Below are positions 23,294 through 32,283 of a DNA stretch of 40,231 nucleotides, piece after piece. Position 1 is the stretch's first letter; every line of letters begins with the position of its first letter. The DNA is taken from positions 1 through 40,231 of the forward strand of contig CAYPTY010000022.1 in the NCBI GenBank assembly GCA_964413935.1, read 5' to 3'. A model generated the notes under the pieces. That model ran no database searches, was not told the DNA's origin, and saw nothing but the letters and a program-made list of their open reading frames with translations. The stretch comes from CAYPTY01 sp964413935 (GTDB lineage: Bacteria; Bacteroidota; Rhodothermia; Balneolales; Balneolaceae). A program made the position numbers and the translations under genes.

Positions 23294-26188
23294 TTAAATC
23301 CCGGTGTACACAAAACTCGCCCAGTGCATAGGGTGGCTGTAGTAGGGATGTTTGATCATCTGAAGTTTGGCATCCCTGAGGGCCTGCGCCTTGTAATTGA
23401 TCCCGAATGAAGATTCATTTTGCTGGTTGTATAGCTTTCGTTCAAGCCAGCTTTTGCTCTTATAGTTGGTGAGTGTGCTGTAAAATTTGTCCATAAAATC
23501 AGCCGTGCTTTGATCCACCACCTCCCACTGACTTGCAATGACCGACTTTGCCCCTGCCATAAGAAAAGATTTCTGCATACTGAATGTGCCGTTTCCTCTG
23601 ATATAAGTACCGTTTGCCATGTTACATGCACTGAGTACCACCAGCTCAGCATCCAAGTTTAGATTCTGAACCTCATAACTTGTTAAATGGCCATCATTGG
23701 TTAGGCTCATATCTAGAAGTTTATTAGTGAGAATGAGTTTGTTAAATTTTGAGGAGGATGAATTATTAATGCCATGAGTTGCAAAGTGAATAAAATCGTA
23801 TCCGGATAAGTTGGTCCGCTTTATGTAGTCTTCAACATAAATGTCATTTTTAAGGATTTCAGTATCCTCAAAATATTCTGAAACATGACTTATTTCTATT
23901 CCTGCAAAGGGGAGCGGTAAAAGTGATTTACTTCTGATATCTGAGGGTGCATCCTCTGAATAGCTGAAGTCGCTCGCCGAATAGGCAAAAAGTTTACTGT
24001 CCTTATTCTCCTGATAGGTTGAAAGTTTGGGAATTACAGAAACAGAGGGCAGGTAAGTGATATTGAAGCGCTCTAGCAGGTAGCGGCCATTATTGTCATA
24101 GAGTGGATCAAGTGAAATCTGAGAAACAGGTCCATCAGGAATTACCATAAGGTTTTTAATAGCTTGAAGCTCTTCTTCAAAAGGGTCGATCAGATATGTG
24201 CGGTAGAAATCCGACACAGATGTCAATTCATTCATCTCCAGTTCATTTTTCATGATCTGAATGAATCTTTTGTTTTGATCATCGAAAGCGTGCATAAGAG
24301 CATCTTTTACCTGCGCATCGTAAGTCTGATGTTTAATTCCGTTTTTTGTGATCAGGAATACAATGAGGCCATACTCAAAAAATGAAACATCCAGAATGGC
24401 TGTTTCATCACGTATCATTTTCTGTATTTCATGAACCGGCAGAATGTGATCTGTAGCGCGATATATATTTGAACGGCCATTTAATCTCGATTGCTCGGCC
24501 TCAAAGCTGAACTCTTTTTTCAGAACATTGATATTTGAGGTATCACGTTTGATATCATCGCCTGAAAAGCGGTGAAAAAGGTTGGTCAGTTCATTTACTT
24601 TCAGATCACTTTTTAATTTGGTCAGATCATTTTTTGCCTTTTTACTGATTACAAAAAATTTAGCCAGTGATTGGTTTTTAACGAGCTGAGTTAGTTCATA
24701 TGCGGTTTCCGGATCCTTTCTTAATTCAGCATACCAGGCAGCCACCTCATTCAGGTGGAATTGATAGTTACCTGAAATTCGTCTTGTGAATTCATCATTT
24801 ACTTCGAATTCAAGTTTGATCAGTTGCTTTAAGATATTTTCTGCGTAGTAGATCGCACTGTCATTACTGTTTTTATAAAGCGCTCTTGCCATATTAAGAT
24901 CCATATCTAGATGAATCTCCTTGTCATCCAGATAACCCCTGGGATTGTCTTTTGCTTTTCTGGCCAGAGATAAAGCCCTATCATAGTCTCCCTTGTAGTA
25001 TTCAATCTGTGAAAGTAGCTGATAAGCATAAGAGCGTATAAGACTGAGTTTTTTGTCTGAGTTGCGCTCGATCACTTCTTCTGCAAACGTTTGTGCCCTT
25101 TGTGGTTCACCCCAAAGTAAAGCGGACCTTCCTCTTTCGATGAGTGCTACATCAGAAACTTCACTCTTAGCCAGCTGGAAATATTTATCTGATAATCCGA
25201 AATATATTCTTGCACTATCAGGTTGGTTATAGTTTCTAAAATGGGCTCCAAACTTATTTAGTAGCGAAGCAGCATTCCAATAATCCTTGTTTGCTAACCT
25301 GATACCTATAAGATCGTTATAAATAGTTTTTGCTTTGTCAAAACCGCCGATATCTATATATAGGCCAGCAAGTGCTAGATATAAGTTCACATCAATATAA
25401 TTGCTCTCCGCTTCACTCCTCTTTTGAATTGCTTTTTCAAAATGAAATATCGCAGAATCATATGCTGCTGCAGTTAGGTAGTGGTATGCGAGAAACTTAC
25501 TAACGACTGAGCTAGTGGCCGGTAGGTTATGGTCATCTGATATCTTCTCTGCATCTTTAAGACTTTGCAATGCTTTAGATTTCTCACCGAACCAGTTATG
25601 CAGGTGATATTTTAGAATTAATTGTTGTGCATACTCATAGCCTAAATCTTTTTTTTGAAAGTAACTTTTAGCCAATTCACTAAGCATCAACGATTCATCA
25701 TATCTCCCCAATTTGTAATAGTTTATGGATTGGTAATAGTTGATATGAGCAATATTCAAACTATCATTCAATACTGTAGCTAGTTGCAGAGCCGAATCAT
25801 ATTGACTGGCTGATATCTGATAATCGTAGAACTTGTAATTAATAAACCCCCTCGCCACCCAATAGCTCATCTCATCCCGTTTTGAACGAATGTAGGGTCT
25901 CATCTTATCCATATGATCCAGTACACTATCGCGTGCACTGGTGTAGGACATACCCTCCGCTAATTTCATATTGGCCTTAAACCAGTTAGTACTGTCACCA
26001 ATGCTGAGATATATCCCGGCCGATTTCCTGAGGTATTTTACCGACAATTCATCATTGTCAATCCTGAAATGATGAATGCCTAAATTATACAGACTGTCAG
26101 CCCTGACCTTTAAAGACTGAGAGTAAGTTTCTGATATTCCTGAGAAAAGGAATGCTAATGTAAGCCAGATCGTATGTTTCTTTTTCAT
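23294..26188 (-). CDS. Secreted TPR-CHAT protein (caspase-like peptidase domain)
   Basis: Protein of 964 aa. An N-terminal signal peptide (KKKHTIWLTLAFLFSGISETYSQ) is followed by a long TPR array (about 25-480), seen in repeats such as YNLGIHHFRIDNDELSVKYL, YYQSINYYKLGRYDESLMLS and AYQLLSQIEYYKGDYDRALSL. The C-terminal CHAT domain (about 660-964) has the clan CD pattern YDFIHFATHG with H805 and ELVVLSACNMANG with C855, then FSMQKSFLMAGAKSVIASQWEVVD. The His-Cys pair is intact, so it is probably an active cysteine peptidase. CHAT proteins include separase relatives and proteases of several defence systems, but the signal peptide points to the periplasm or cell exterior here. It lies beside the tRNA-Arg variable region, is more AT-rich than ftsY, and appears to be a single-gene unit. 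Confidence 0.9.
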   Translation of the reverse strand: MKKKHTIWLTLAFLFSGISETYSQSLKVRADSLYNLGIHHFRIDNDELSVKYLRKSAGIYLSIGDSTNWFKANMKLAEGMSYTSARDSVLDHMDKMRPYIRSKRDEMSYWVARGFINYKFYDYQISASQYDSALQLATVLNDSLNIAHINYYQSINYYKLGRYDESLMLSELAKSYFQKKDLGYEYAQQLILKYHLHNWFGEKSKALQSLKDAEKISDDHNLPATSSVVSKFLAYHYLTAAAYDSAIFHFEKAIQKRSEAESNYIDVNLYLALAGLYIDIGGFDKAKTIYNDLIGIRLANKDYWNAASLLNKFGAHFRNYNQPDSARIYFGLSDKYFQLAKSEVSDVALIERGRSALLWGEPQRAQTFAEEVIERNSDKKLSLIRSYAYQLLSQIEYYKGDYDRALSLARKAKDNPRGYLDDKEIHLDMDLNMARALYKNSNDSAIYYAENILKQLIKLEFEVNDEFTRRISGNYQFHLNEVAAWYAELRKDPETAYELTQLVKNQSLAKFFVISKKAKNDLTKLKSDLKVNELTNLFHRFSGDDIKRDTSNINVLKKEFSFEAEQSRLNGRSNIYRATDHILPVHEIQKMIRDETAILDVSFFEYGLIVFLITKNGIKHQTYDAQVKDALMHAFDDQNKRFIQIMKNELEMNELTSVSDFYRTYLIDPFEEELQAIKNLMVIPDGPVSQISLDPLYDNNGRYLLERFNITYLPSVSVIPKLSTYQENKDSKLFAYSASDFSYSEDAPSDIRSKSLLPLPFAGIEISHVSEYFEDTEILKNDIYVEDYIKRTNLSGYDFIHFATHGINNSSSSKFNKLILTNKLLDMSLTNDGHLTSYEVQNLNLDAELVVLSACNMANGTYIRGNGTFSMQKSFLMAGAKSVIASQWEVVDQSTADFMDKFYSTLTNYKSKSWLERKLYNQQNESSFGINYKAQALRDAKLQMIKHPYYSHPMHWASFVYTGI

Positions 26189-26270
26189 GAAGACCCCCTC
26201 TTTACATATATAGACCGATAATTATGGGCTTCCTTACAGAAAAAATCAAAAAAAAGATTAGCCGATAGCT

Positions 26271-27221
26271 CTACCCAAACAAGGCATTCACGAAGGCGGC
26301 CTTGTCAAAGACCTGCAGATCCTCAATTTTCTCTCCCACGCCGATGTATTTCACGGGCACTTTCAGCTCGTTGGAAATCCCGATCACAATGCCCCCTTTG
26401 GCGGTGCCGTCCAGCTTGGTAAGGGCCAGTCCGGTTATATCCACCGCTTCGGTGAAGGCCTTGGCCTGCTGCATGGCATTCTGCCCGGTGGAGGCATCCA
26501 GCACCAGTATCACCTCATGAGGAGCTCCCTCCACTTTCTTGCCCATCACCCGCTTGATCTTGCTGAGCTCATCCATTAATCCCTTTTTGTTGTGCAGTCG
26601 GCCTGCCGTGTCTACCAGCACCACATCCGAACCACGGGCTTCAGCCGCCGCTACGGTATCGAAGGCCACGGCCGCCGGATCGGCATTCTGCCCCTGTTCA
26701 ATGATGGGCACCCCGGCCCGCTCACTCCATATTTTAAGCTGGTTCACCGCTGCTGCCCGGAAGGTGTCGGCCGCACCCAAAATCACTTCCTGCCCGGCCT
26801 GCTTGTACTGATGGGCCAGCTTTCCGATGGTGGTGGTTTTACCTACCCCGTTTACCCCCACCACCAGAATCACGTGGGGTTTGGTGGGAAAATCGGCATC
26901 GTATTCGGCGGGTTTGTCGGCATCGGTGTCCTGAAGCAGGGCAATGATCTCATCCCGCAGAATCTCCTGCAGCTCGGCCTGAGTCACATATTTATCCCGG
27001 GCCACCCGCTCTTCAATGCGTCGGATGATATCCAGCGTGGTGGGCACTCCCACATCGGAGGTGATCAGAATCTCTTCCAGGTCGTCCAGGATGGCATCAT
27101 CCACCGTATCCTTGCCGGCAAAGGCCCGCCCTATTTTACCCAGCAGTCCTTCTCTTGTTTTCTGCGTGCCCTCCTCCAGGCGCTCCTGCTTTTTACCGGT
27201 TAATTTGCTGAAAATACCCAT
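26271..27221 (-). CDS. ftsY: Signal recognition particle receptor FtsY
   Basis: SRP receptor GTPase of 316 aa that docks ribosome-SRP complexes at the membrane. The N domain is about residues 15-100 (DLEEILITSDVGVPTTLDII), and the G domain follows with G1 GVNGVGKTTTIGKLA, the insertion-box ADTFRAAAVNQLKIW, G3 VLVDTAGRLHNKKGLMDEL, G4 ALTKLDGTAKGG and the closing KYIGVGEKIEDLQVFD. The acidic A domain of E. coli FtsY is absent; only a short basic amphipathic N-terminus remains, as in many bacteria. It is 31 bp downstream of the pgsA-like gene. Confidence 0.97.
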   Translation of the reverse strand: MGIFSKLTGKKQERLEEGTQKTREGLLGKIGRAFAGKDTVDDAILDDLEEILITSDVGVPTTLDIIRRIEERVARDKYVTQAELQEILRDEIIALLQDTDADKPAEYDADFPTKPHVILVVGVNGVGKTTTIGKLAHQYKQAGQEVILGAADTFRAAAVNQLKIWSERAGVPIIEQGQNADPAAVAFDTVAAAEARGSDVVLVDTAGRLHNKKGLMDELSKIKRVMGKKVEGAPHEVILVLDASTGQNAMQQAKAFTEAVDITGLALTKLDGTAKGGIVIGISNELKVPVKYIGVGEKIEDLQVFDKAAFVNALFG

Positions 27222-27252
27222 ATTCGTGTGCTGATTATAAAATCGTTATTCG

Positions 27253-27855
27253 TTAATTGAATTGTGCGCCCCGCATGATCACCCGGAATCGATTGAAATA
27301 GTCCAGGAAGGAATAGCTCATCATGGCCACGGAAGCCCAGAGCAGCCAGAAATGAACCTGCGTCCGCTCGGGAAAGAAAAATACTGAAATCCAGTATAAG
27401 GCCTGAACGTTCACGGTAATCTTACCACTCATGATGGCCATAGCCACTTTACCGTATTTCTGCCGGATGAGGGTGGAGCCGGCTATGATGAGCAGATCAC
27501 GCAGTACGAAGAAGACCAGAAACCAGAGTGGCACCCATCCCAGCCACACAGTATAAATAAAGAGCAATCCCGCCGCGGTTTTATCGGCGATGGGATCCAT
27601 CATTTTGCCGAATTCGGAAATGCTGTTGGTGAGTCGGGCGATGAGTCCGTCCAGGTAATCGGAAATCACCCCGTATACAATCAGGATCATGATGGGGGTG
27701 TTGATCTGCAGGCTGTTGTTCTGATGCAGATAGATGATGGGAAAAACCACCAGAATACGGGATACGGAAATCAGGTTGGACCAGGTAAAAACCGTATCTT
27801 TTACGATCAGTTTTTTCCCGTCTACGTTCTCAATATTTTTGTCCCCTACAAACAT
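27253..27855 (-). CDS. CDP-alcohol phosphatidyltransferase (PgsA-like)
   Basis: Membrane enzyme of 200 aa that swaps CMP of CDP-diacylglycerol for an alcohol head group. The complete CDP-alcohol motif is visible as SDYLDGLIARLTNSI followed by SEFGKMMDPIADK (D-x2-D-G-x2-A-R-x8-G-x3-D-x3-D). About five to six hydrophobic helices span the protein. A leading cytoplasmic stretch (residues 1-22) precedes FTWSNLISVSRILVVFPIIY, whose TxxNxxxxxR pattern is characteristic of phosphatidylglycerophosphate synthases. PgsA is therefore the best guess, but cardiolipin or other head-group synthases share the motif. It sits upstream of ftsY and divergent from the Nudix gene. Confidence 0.9.
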   Translation of the reverse strand: MFVGDKNIENVDGKKLIVKDTVFTWSNLISVSRILVVFPIIYLHQNNSLQINTPIMILIVYGVISDYLDGLIARLTNSISEFGKMMDPIADKTAAGLLFIYTVWLGWVPLWFLVFFVLRDLLIIAGSTLIRQKYGKVAMAIMSGKITVNVQALYWISVFFFPERTQVHFWLLWASVAMMSYSFLDYFNRFRVIMRGAQFN

Positions 27856-27912
27856 GAGCCTAAATTAAGGTATAGCGGGCACAGGTTCACTTTTCATCTT
27901 TCAGAAAATAAT

Positions 27913-28473
27913 ATGCACAAACCAGAAGACCTCATTGAAGAAACCAAAGAAAGCCGAGAAATCTATAAGGGGGAGCTTTTGCATGTGTGGAAAGACATCG
28001 CCATCCTGCCCGATGGCGGAGAAGGTACCCGCGAATGGATCAAACACCCGGGTGCCTGCGCAGTGGTTCCCATATTCGGGAATGGCGATGTGATGATGAT
28101 CCATCAGTATCGGTATCCGGTGCGGGAACTGTGCCTGGAAGTACCGGCCGGCAAGATTGATGCAGGCGAGGACATTGAGACAACCGCGAGAAGAGAGTTA
28201 GAGGAAGAGGCCGGAGTCATAGCAGCAGAACTGTATTATGTGGGCAACTTCTTTCCGGGTGTGGGCTATTCGGATGAGGTGATACACATTTTCGCGGGAC
28301 TGGATTTAACCCAGACCGATATGAATACCGACGCCGATGAATTCCTGATCCGCGAGCGCATTTCCTTTGAGGATTGTATGCGGATGGTAGATGAGGATCG
28401 CATTACGGATGGCAAAACACAGATTTGCCTGCTCCGGACCTGGCGATGGTGGCAAAAACGCCTTAACGGATAA
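27913..28473 (+). CDS. Nudix hydrolase, ADP-ribose pyrophosphatase type
   Basis: Enzyme of 186 aa from ATG 27913; an open frame further upstream runs through the pgsA-like promoter region and was not used. The Nudix box is complete: GKIDAGEDIETTARRELEEE followed by AGV. The surrounding ACAVVPIFGNGDVMMIHQYR, YPVRELCLEVPAGKIDAG and FFPGVGYSDEVIHIFAG match the ADP-ribose/NDP-sugar hydrolase subgroup, in which the Pro-Gly shortly after the box is typical. It should cleave ADP-ribose to AMP and ribose-5-phosphate. It diverges from the pgsA-like gene (57 bp) and overlaps the next minus-strand gene tail to tail by 11 bp. Confidence 0.93.
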   Translation: MHKPEDLIEETKESREIYKGELLHVWKDIAILPDGGEGTREWIKHPGACAVVPIFGNGDVMMIHQYRYPVRELCLEVPAGKIDAGEDIETTARRELEEEAGVIAAELYYVGNFFPGVGYSDEVIHIFAGLDLTQTDMNTDADEFLIRERISFEDCMRMVDEDRITDGKTQICLLRTWRWWQKRLNG

Positions 28474-28750
28474 TTCCCTCTTTTACGGCAAGCCGCATGA
28501 TGGAGGTATGAAGATCCTCACGGTCCACATTCCCGCGTTTTTCCAGTTCCTGAATTTCATCCCCGGTTAGCATCATCACGCAGCCCATCTCGTTCAGGAT
28601 ACCATCGAAATTCCGGGGATCCGCCAGTCTTAGCCGATCCAGTTCTATTTCTCCCTCAAACTTTCGCTTGTCGAAGAGCAGGTAAAAGACATCCTCCGGT
28701 TTATCTCCGAAGGTGAATATTTCAAGTGCAGTTGGAATAGCTTCTTTCAT
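28463..28750 (-). CDS. Small partner protein of HTH regulator, unknown function
   Basis: Protein of 95 aa that I do not recognise. It is acidic, mixed alpha/beta in appearance (TALEIFTFGDKPEDVFYLLF, EGEIELDRLRLADPRNFDGI), with a C-terminal helix pair (TGDEIQELEKRGNVDREDLH). It has no signal peptide and no membrane segment. Its ATG overlaps the stop of the upstream HTH gene in a 4-bp ATGA, so the two are translationally coupled and likely act together. A toxin-antitoxin-like arrangement is possible by layout alone; no toxin motif is visible. Confidence 0.75.
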   Translation of the reverse strand: MKEAIPTALEIFTFGDKPEDVFYLLFDKRKFEGEIELDRLRLADPRNFDGILNEMGCVMMLTGDEIQELEKRGNVDREDLHTSIMRLAVKEGIIR

Positions 28751-29157
28751 GATCCGTATTTTTCAAGGAAATCCCGTGCTTTCATTAATTCCAGGACGGT
28801 ATCATTCTTTTTATCAATAATGGATACCTGGAACAGACTTAATATAGCCTGTTCGTTTAAGACTTCAATAACCTGTTCGATGCTTTCACACTCTTCGCTT
28901 TCGCTCACCAGGTCGTTGATCCCCTGAACCACATATCGTTTTTCTTTTGGGACCGCTTCTTTCATTTCCGCTTCAGGACCAGGTTCCTCAAAATAATCCC
29001 GAAGAGCCTCTTCAGTTACGTACCAGGCAACCCCCAGTTTTCGGCCTTTCAGCCGACCGCTTTTCAGGTAATTTCGGATGGTGATTTTGCTTAAACCCAG
29101 CTCCTTGTGCAGATCATCCACCGAAAAGAGGGTAAGATTTCCGATTTTCTTTGGCAT
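28747..29157 (-). CDS. Excisionase/MerR-type HTH DNA-binding protein
   Basis: Protein of 136 aa. The N-terminal winged helix (about 8-56) fits the HTH_17/excisionase family: LFSVDDLHKELGLSKITIRN, YLKSGRLKGRKLGVAWYVTE and EALRDYF. The second part (about 70-136) is an unfamiliar acidic domain (YVVQGINDLVSESEECESIE, LSLFQVSIIDKKNDTVLELM). It heads a two-gene operon with the 95-aa protein. Three perfect inverted repeats lie within 85 bp upstream of its start codon, which suggests it represses its own promoter. An excisionase role is not supported because no integrase is near. Confidence 0.85.
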   Translation of the reverse strand: MPKKIGNLTLFSVDDLHKELGLSKITIRNYLKSGRLKGRKLGVAWYVTEEALRDYFEEPGPEAEMKEAVPKEKRYVVQGINDLVSESEECESIEQVIEVLNEQAILSLFQVSIIDKKNDTVLELMKARDFLEKYGS

Positions 29158-29169
29158 ATGCGCTATGCA

Positions 29170-29239
29170 ATAACTATAAATTAGTTATAGATTAAGTATC
29201 AATTGATACAGTATAAATAATCAATAGTTATCGAATAAC
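29170..29239. promoter_or_regulatory. Cluster of three inverted repeats upstream of the HTH operon (candidate operators)
   Basis: The repeats are ATAACTA-5 nt-TAGTTAT at 29170-29188, GTATCAATTGATAC at 29196-29209 and GTTAT-CGA-ATAAC at 29227-29239, all perfect. The first and third share the half-site GTTAT/ATAAC, while the middle one differs. They lie 13 to 82 bp before the HTH start codon in very AT-rich DNA, where a promoter for the minus-strand operon would be expected. Confidence 0.55.
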
Positions 29240-29305
29240 AAAAAGATTTGTTTGGCGTGGGTTCAGTGCCGTATATTGCTAGCAGTTATTCGAAAACACA
29301 GGCGC

Positions 29306-29333
29306 AGCTGTCTCGGAAGAGTCGGCTTTTTTT
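29306..29333 (+). terminator. Intrinsic terminator or attenuator upstream of the DUF5916 gene
   Basis: Stem AGCTG-T-CTC with GAG-T-CGGCT around a GGAA tetraloop (29306-29327), followed by seven Ts. No plus-strand gene precedes it closely, so it would end either a small RNA or the leader of the gene at 29438. A TTTG-21 nt-TATATTGC promoter-like pair at 29247-29279 lies just upstream. Confidence 0.6.
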
Positions 29334-29437
29334 ATGCCTTTCAGCCTGTAAAATGACCTCACTTCCCTTTACGTTTCTTTTCAAAATCACGGGAGAAAAC
29401 TGCGTAATTTCAAGTTTGTAGGGTGATTTCAGCACGC

Positions 29438-32077
29438 ATGTTAAAATTTCTTTTAATCATACTCAGTTTTGTGCCTTTACAGGCATCGGCCCGGGGACCG
29501 GGAGACGGCAAGGAAGATGAGGATGCAGCCCCAAGAAGGGCTCAGGCATTCAGTGTTCCTGAAACCGGTGTACGCATTGACGGCAGACTGGATGATGCCA
29601 TTTGGCAGAATGCTACCTATGTTTCGGGTTTTCAGCAACGCTCCCCTTTTGAAGGTCAGCCTGCAACAGAGCGCACTGAGGTAGCCTTCGCCTACGATGA
29701 TAAATATTTCTACGTGGGTGCCCGCATGTACAGCGATGATCCTGAAAATATTCTCGCTACCGTTACCCGTCGGGATGGCGGACGTAACACGGAAAGACTC
29801 ATAATATCCCTTGATACTTTTCTGGATCGACGAACCGCCTACAGTTTCAGTATCTCTGCATCTAGTGTTCGGGGCGATTACTACCACGCCAGCGATAATG
29901 ACGGGGATCGGGATTATTCCTACGACCCGGTCTGGGTTGCACGTTCAAAGGTTGATTCTTTGGGCTGGACCGCTGAAATGAAAATCCCTTTTTCCCAGCT
30001 TCGCTTTGATGATAAAGATGTGCAGACTTGGGGCTTAAATATTAACCGATGGATTCCAAGTCGGAATGAAGATGTTTTCTGGGTGATGATCCCCAGGGAT
30101 GACAATGGCTGGTCGTCCCGATTCGGTTATCTGGAAGGTATTAAAGATGTGGTTCCGAAGCGGCGCGTGGAGCTGATCCCTTATCTGGCAGGCAATGCTT
30201 TTTCTCCCGCTTCTGTGGATCCGGCCGATCCTTTTGTGGATAACATGAATTACGATGTGCGGGTGGGTGGCGATGTCAAGCTGGGACTGGGACCAAATCT
30301 GACGCTTGATGCAACCGTAAATCCTGATTTTGGGCAGGTAGAAGCCGATCCGGCTGTGGTAAACCTGTCTGCTTTCGAAGTTATCTTTCAGGAACAAAGG
30401 CCTTTTTTCAATGAAGGTAGCCAGCTTTTTGACAGCCGGGGGGCAGAATATTTTTATTCGAGAAGAATCGGGTCCCGGCCCACCCTCTCACCCGATGCCG
30501 ATTTTACGGATATTTCAAATTTCACTTCTATTCTTGGAGCTGGGAAACTTACCGGCAGGCTGCCTTCCGGGCTTTCCATTGGTGCTTTATTTGCGGCAAC
30601 ATCGGAAGAGGAAGCACGAACCTCTACAGAGAATAACGATCCAACGGTTAATCGTTTTGGTTCCGAAATTGTGGAACCCCGATCAGCGTATGGGGTGCTG
30701 CGTTTACAGCAGGAGTTCGGAAAGTATGCCTCGACAGCTGGCATCATACTCACCGGCGTACGAAGGGAAAACAGTGTAAACCCTGAACTGAAAAACTTTC
30801 TCACCGATGAAGCCTACAGTGGTGGAATGGACTGGGATCTTCGTTTTCAGGGTGGTAAATATACCATTTCGGGGGATGTCGGCTTTTCCCATGTAGAAGG
30901 TTCGGAAGATGTTATCACCCGCATTCAGCGTAGTTCTGCCCGTTTTTACCAGCGTCCGGATGCCGATTACGTGAATTTGGACTCCAGCGCTACCTCCATC
31001 AGTGGTTATCGGGCAAGCCTGAGATTCAGGAAAAATGCAGGGCGGCACTGGCTCTGGGGGGCGGACGGCTCGGTAAACTCACCCGGTTTTGAATTGAATG
31101 ATATCGGAATACTCAGAAACACGGACCGCTATCAGGTGGGCGCAAGACTGATCTGGCGGGAGAACATTCCGAACCGTTTTTTTAATCAGTACGACATGAA
31201 TGTGCGTGCGAACTATGACTGGAACTTCGGCGGTACCATGACAGGTGCCCGGTACAGTTTTGGTTCAGGGTTCACCTTCAATAACTTCTGGGGCTTCAAC
31301 GCTGGAGCCAGCTACCGCCCGAGAACGCAGAGTGATAATCTGACGAGAGGAGGCCCTTTAATGGGAAATATTTCCGAATGGGGTGTCGATGCTAACCTTC
31401 GCACAAATTTCGGCTTGCCAACCTTTGGTAGGGTCGGTTTTGGGGCCGGCTGGGACGAAACCGGAGGATCCTCATGGACGGTGAATGGGCAGTTCAGGGT
31501 TACCACCCCCGGCCGACTTGAATATTCCATCACCCCACGCTACAATCAAACTGTGGATAACAGGCAGTACGTGCAGATTCTTGAAGGAGGCGGACCAGCA
31601 GCCACGTTTAACAACCGATACGTTTTTGCCACTGTTGAAAGAACAACGCTCTCCATGCAGCTGAGAGTGAATTATTCTTTTACTCCGGATCTGAGTCTGG
31701 AAGTATATGCTGAGCCCTTTGCATCCAGCGGTAATTTCAAGAATCATGGGGAATTGCCCAGGCCTCAATCCTACAATCTGAGCCAGTATGAGATCATCAG
31801 TCGAACTGCAGACGGTGATGATCTGATTGTGACCGACGGTAACACCCAGTTTGAAGTGCGGGATCCGGATTTTGTACGCCGTTCATTCCGGTCCAATTTT
31901 GTGATTCGTTATGAGTGGATTCCTGGCAGTACCTTGTTCCTCGTCTGGCAGCAGAATCGCAATAGCAATCTGGATGAATCATTTTTTGTGTCACCCGGTG
32001 ATCTTACCTCTACCTTTAACAACCGGGGTGATAACCTGCTGGCTATCAAATTTACCTACTGGTTCTCTGCCAATTAA
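29438..32077 (+). CDS. DUF5916 outer-membrane protein with CBM9-like N-terminal domain
   Basis: Protein of 879 aa from ATG 29438; a GTG at 29423 would add five residues before the signal peptide (MLKFLLIILSFVPLQASA). Residues about 40-200 resemble the carbohydrate-binding family 9-like sandwich (VRIDGRLDDAIWQNATYVSG, VAFAYDDKYFYVGARMYSDD), followed by the DUF5916 part with LGPNLTLDATVNPDFGQVEADP and LSAFEVIFQEQRPFFNEGSQ. The C-terminal 500 residues alternate in the way of outer-membrane beta strands and end in an aromatic strand (LLAIKFTYWFSAN). The family is common in Bacteroidota; its ligand is not established. It overlaps the stop codon of the convergent small gene. Confidence 0.92.
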   Translation: MLKFLLIILSFVPLQASARGPGDGKEDEDAAPRRAQAFSVPETGVRIDGRLDDAIWQNATYVSGFQQRSPFEGQPATERTEVAFAYDDKYFYVGARMYSDDPENILATVTRRDGGRNTERLIISLDTFLDRRTAYSFSISASSVRGDYYHASDNDGDRDYSYDPVWVARSKVDSLGWTAEMKIPFSQLRFDDKDVQTWGLNINRWIPSRNEDVFWVMIPRDDNGWSSRFGYLEGIKDVVPKRRVELIPYLAGNAFSPASVDPADPFVDNMNYDVRVGGDVKLGLGPNLTLDATVNPDFGQVEADPAVVNLSAFEVIFQEQRPFFNEGSQLFDSRGAEYFYSRRIGSRPTLSPDADFTDISNFTSILGAGKLTGRLPSGLSIGALFAATSEEEARTSTENNDPTVNRFGSEIVEPRSAYGVLRLQQEFGKYASTAGIILTGVRRENSVNPELKNFLTDEAYSGGMDWDLRFQGGKYTISGDVGFSHVEGSEDVITRIQRSSARFYQRPDADYVNLDSSATSISGYRASLRFRKNAGRHWLWGADGSVNSPGFELNDIGILRNTDRYQVGARLIWRENIPNRFFNQYDMNVRANYDWNFGGTMTGARYSFGSGFTFNNFWGFNAGASYRPRTQSDNLTRGGPLMGNISEWGVDANLRTNFGLPTFGRVGFGAGWDETGGSSWTVNGQFRVTTPGRLEYSITPRYNQTVDNRQYVQILEGGGPAATFNNRYVFATVERTTLSMQLRVNYSFTPDLSLEVYAEPFASSGNFKNHGELPRPQSYNLSQYEIISRTADGDDLIVTDGNTQFEVRDPDFVRRSFRSNFVIRYEWIPGSTLFLVWQQNRNSNLDESFFVSPGDLTSTFNNRGDNLLAIKFTYWFSAN

Positions 32078-32283
32078 TCCTCGGATGAATGGGCCCCGGA
32101 AAAGCCTTCCCGGATGCGGATGTTCATAAGCCGGCGATAATTCTTAAACTCATATTCACTTACCAGAAAGGAAGAATGGTAGTTACCGTCATTGCAATCT
32201 ACCTGCAGTTTATTGGGTTTGTCGGATTCGGTAACGGTAACCTGAATATTTCCCAGTTTGTATGCTTCAATTTCTTTAGACAT
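32074..32283 (-). CDS. Small hypothetical protein
   Basis: Protein of 69 aa, not recognised. The pattern YKLGNIQVTVTESDKPNKLQ then DCNDGNYHSSFLVSEYEFKN suggests a few beta strands followed by a helix. Support comes from the clean ATG start, the tail-to-tail 4-bp overlap with the DUF5916 gene and the intergenic space upstream (109 bp, divergent from the thioredoxin-like gene). Being short, it remains tentative. Confidence 0.55.
   Translation of the reverse strand: MSKEIEAYKLGNIQVTVTESDKPNKLQVDCNDGNYHSSFLVSEYEFKNYRRLMNIRIREGFSGAHSSED

Noticed and set aside
27724..27912. N-terminal extension of the Nudix protein
   Set aside because: It overlaps the divergent pgsA-like gene; the residues before MHKPED have no family similarity.
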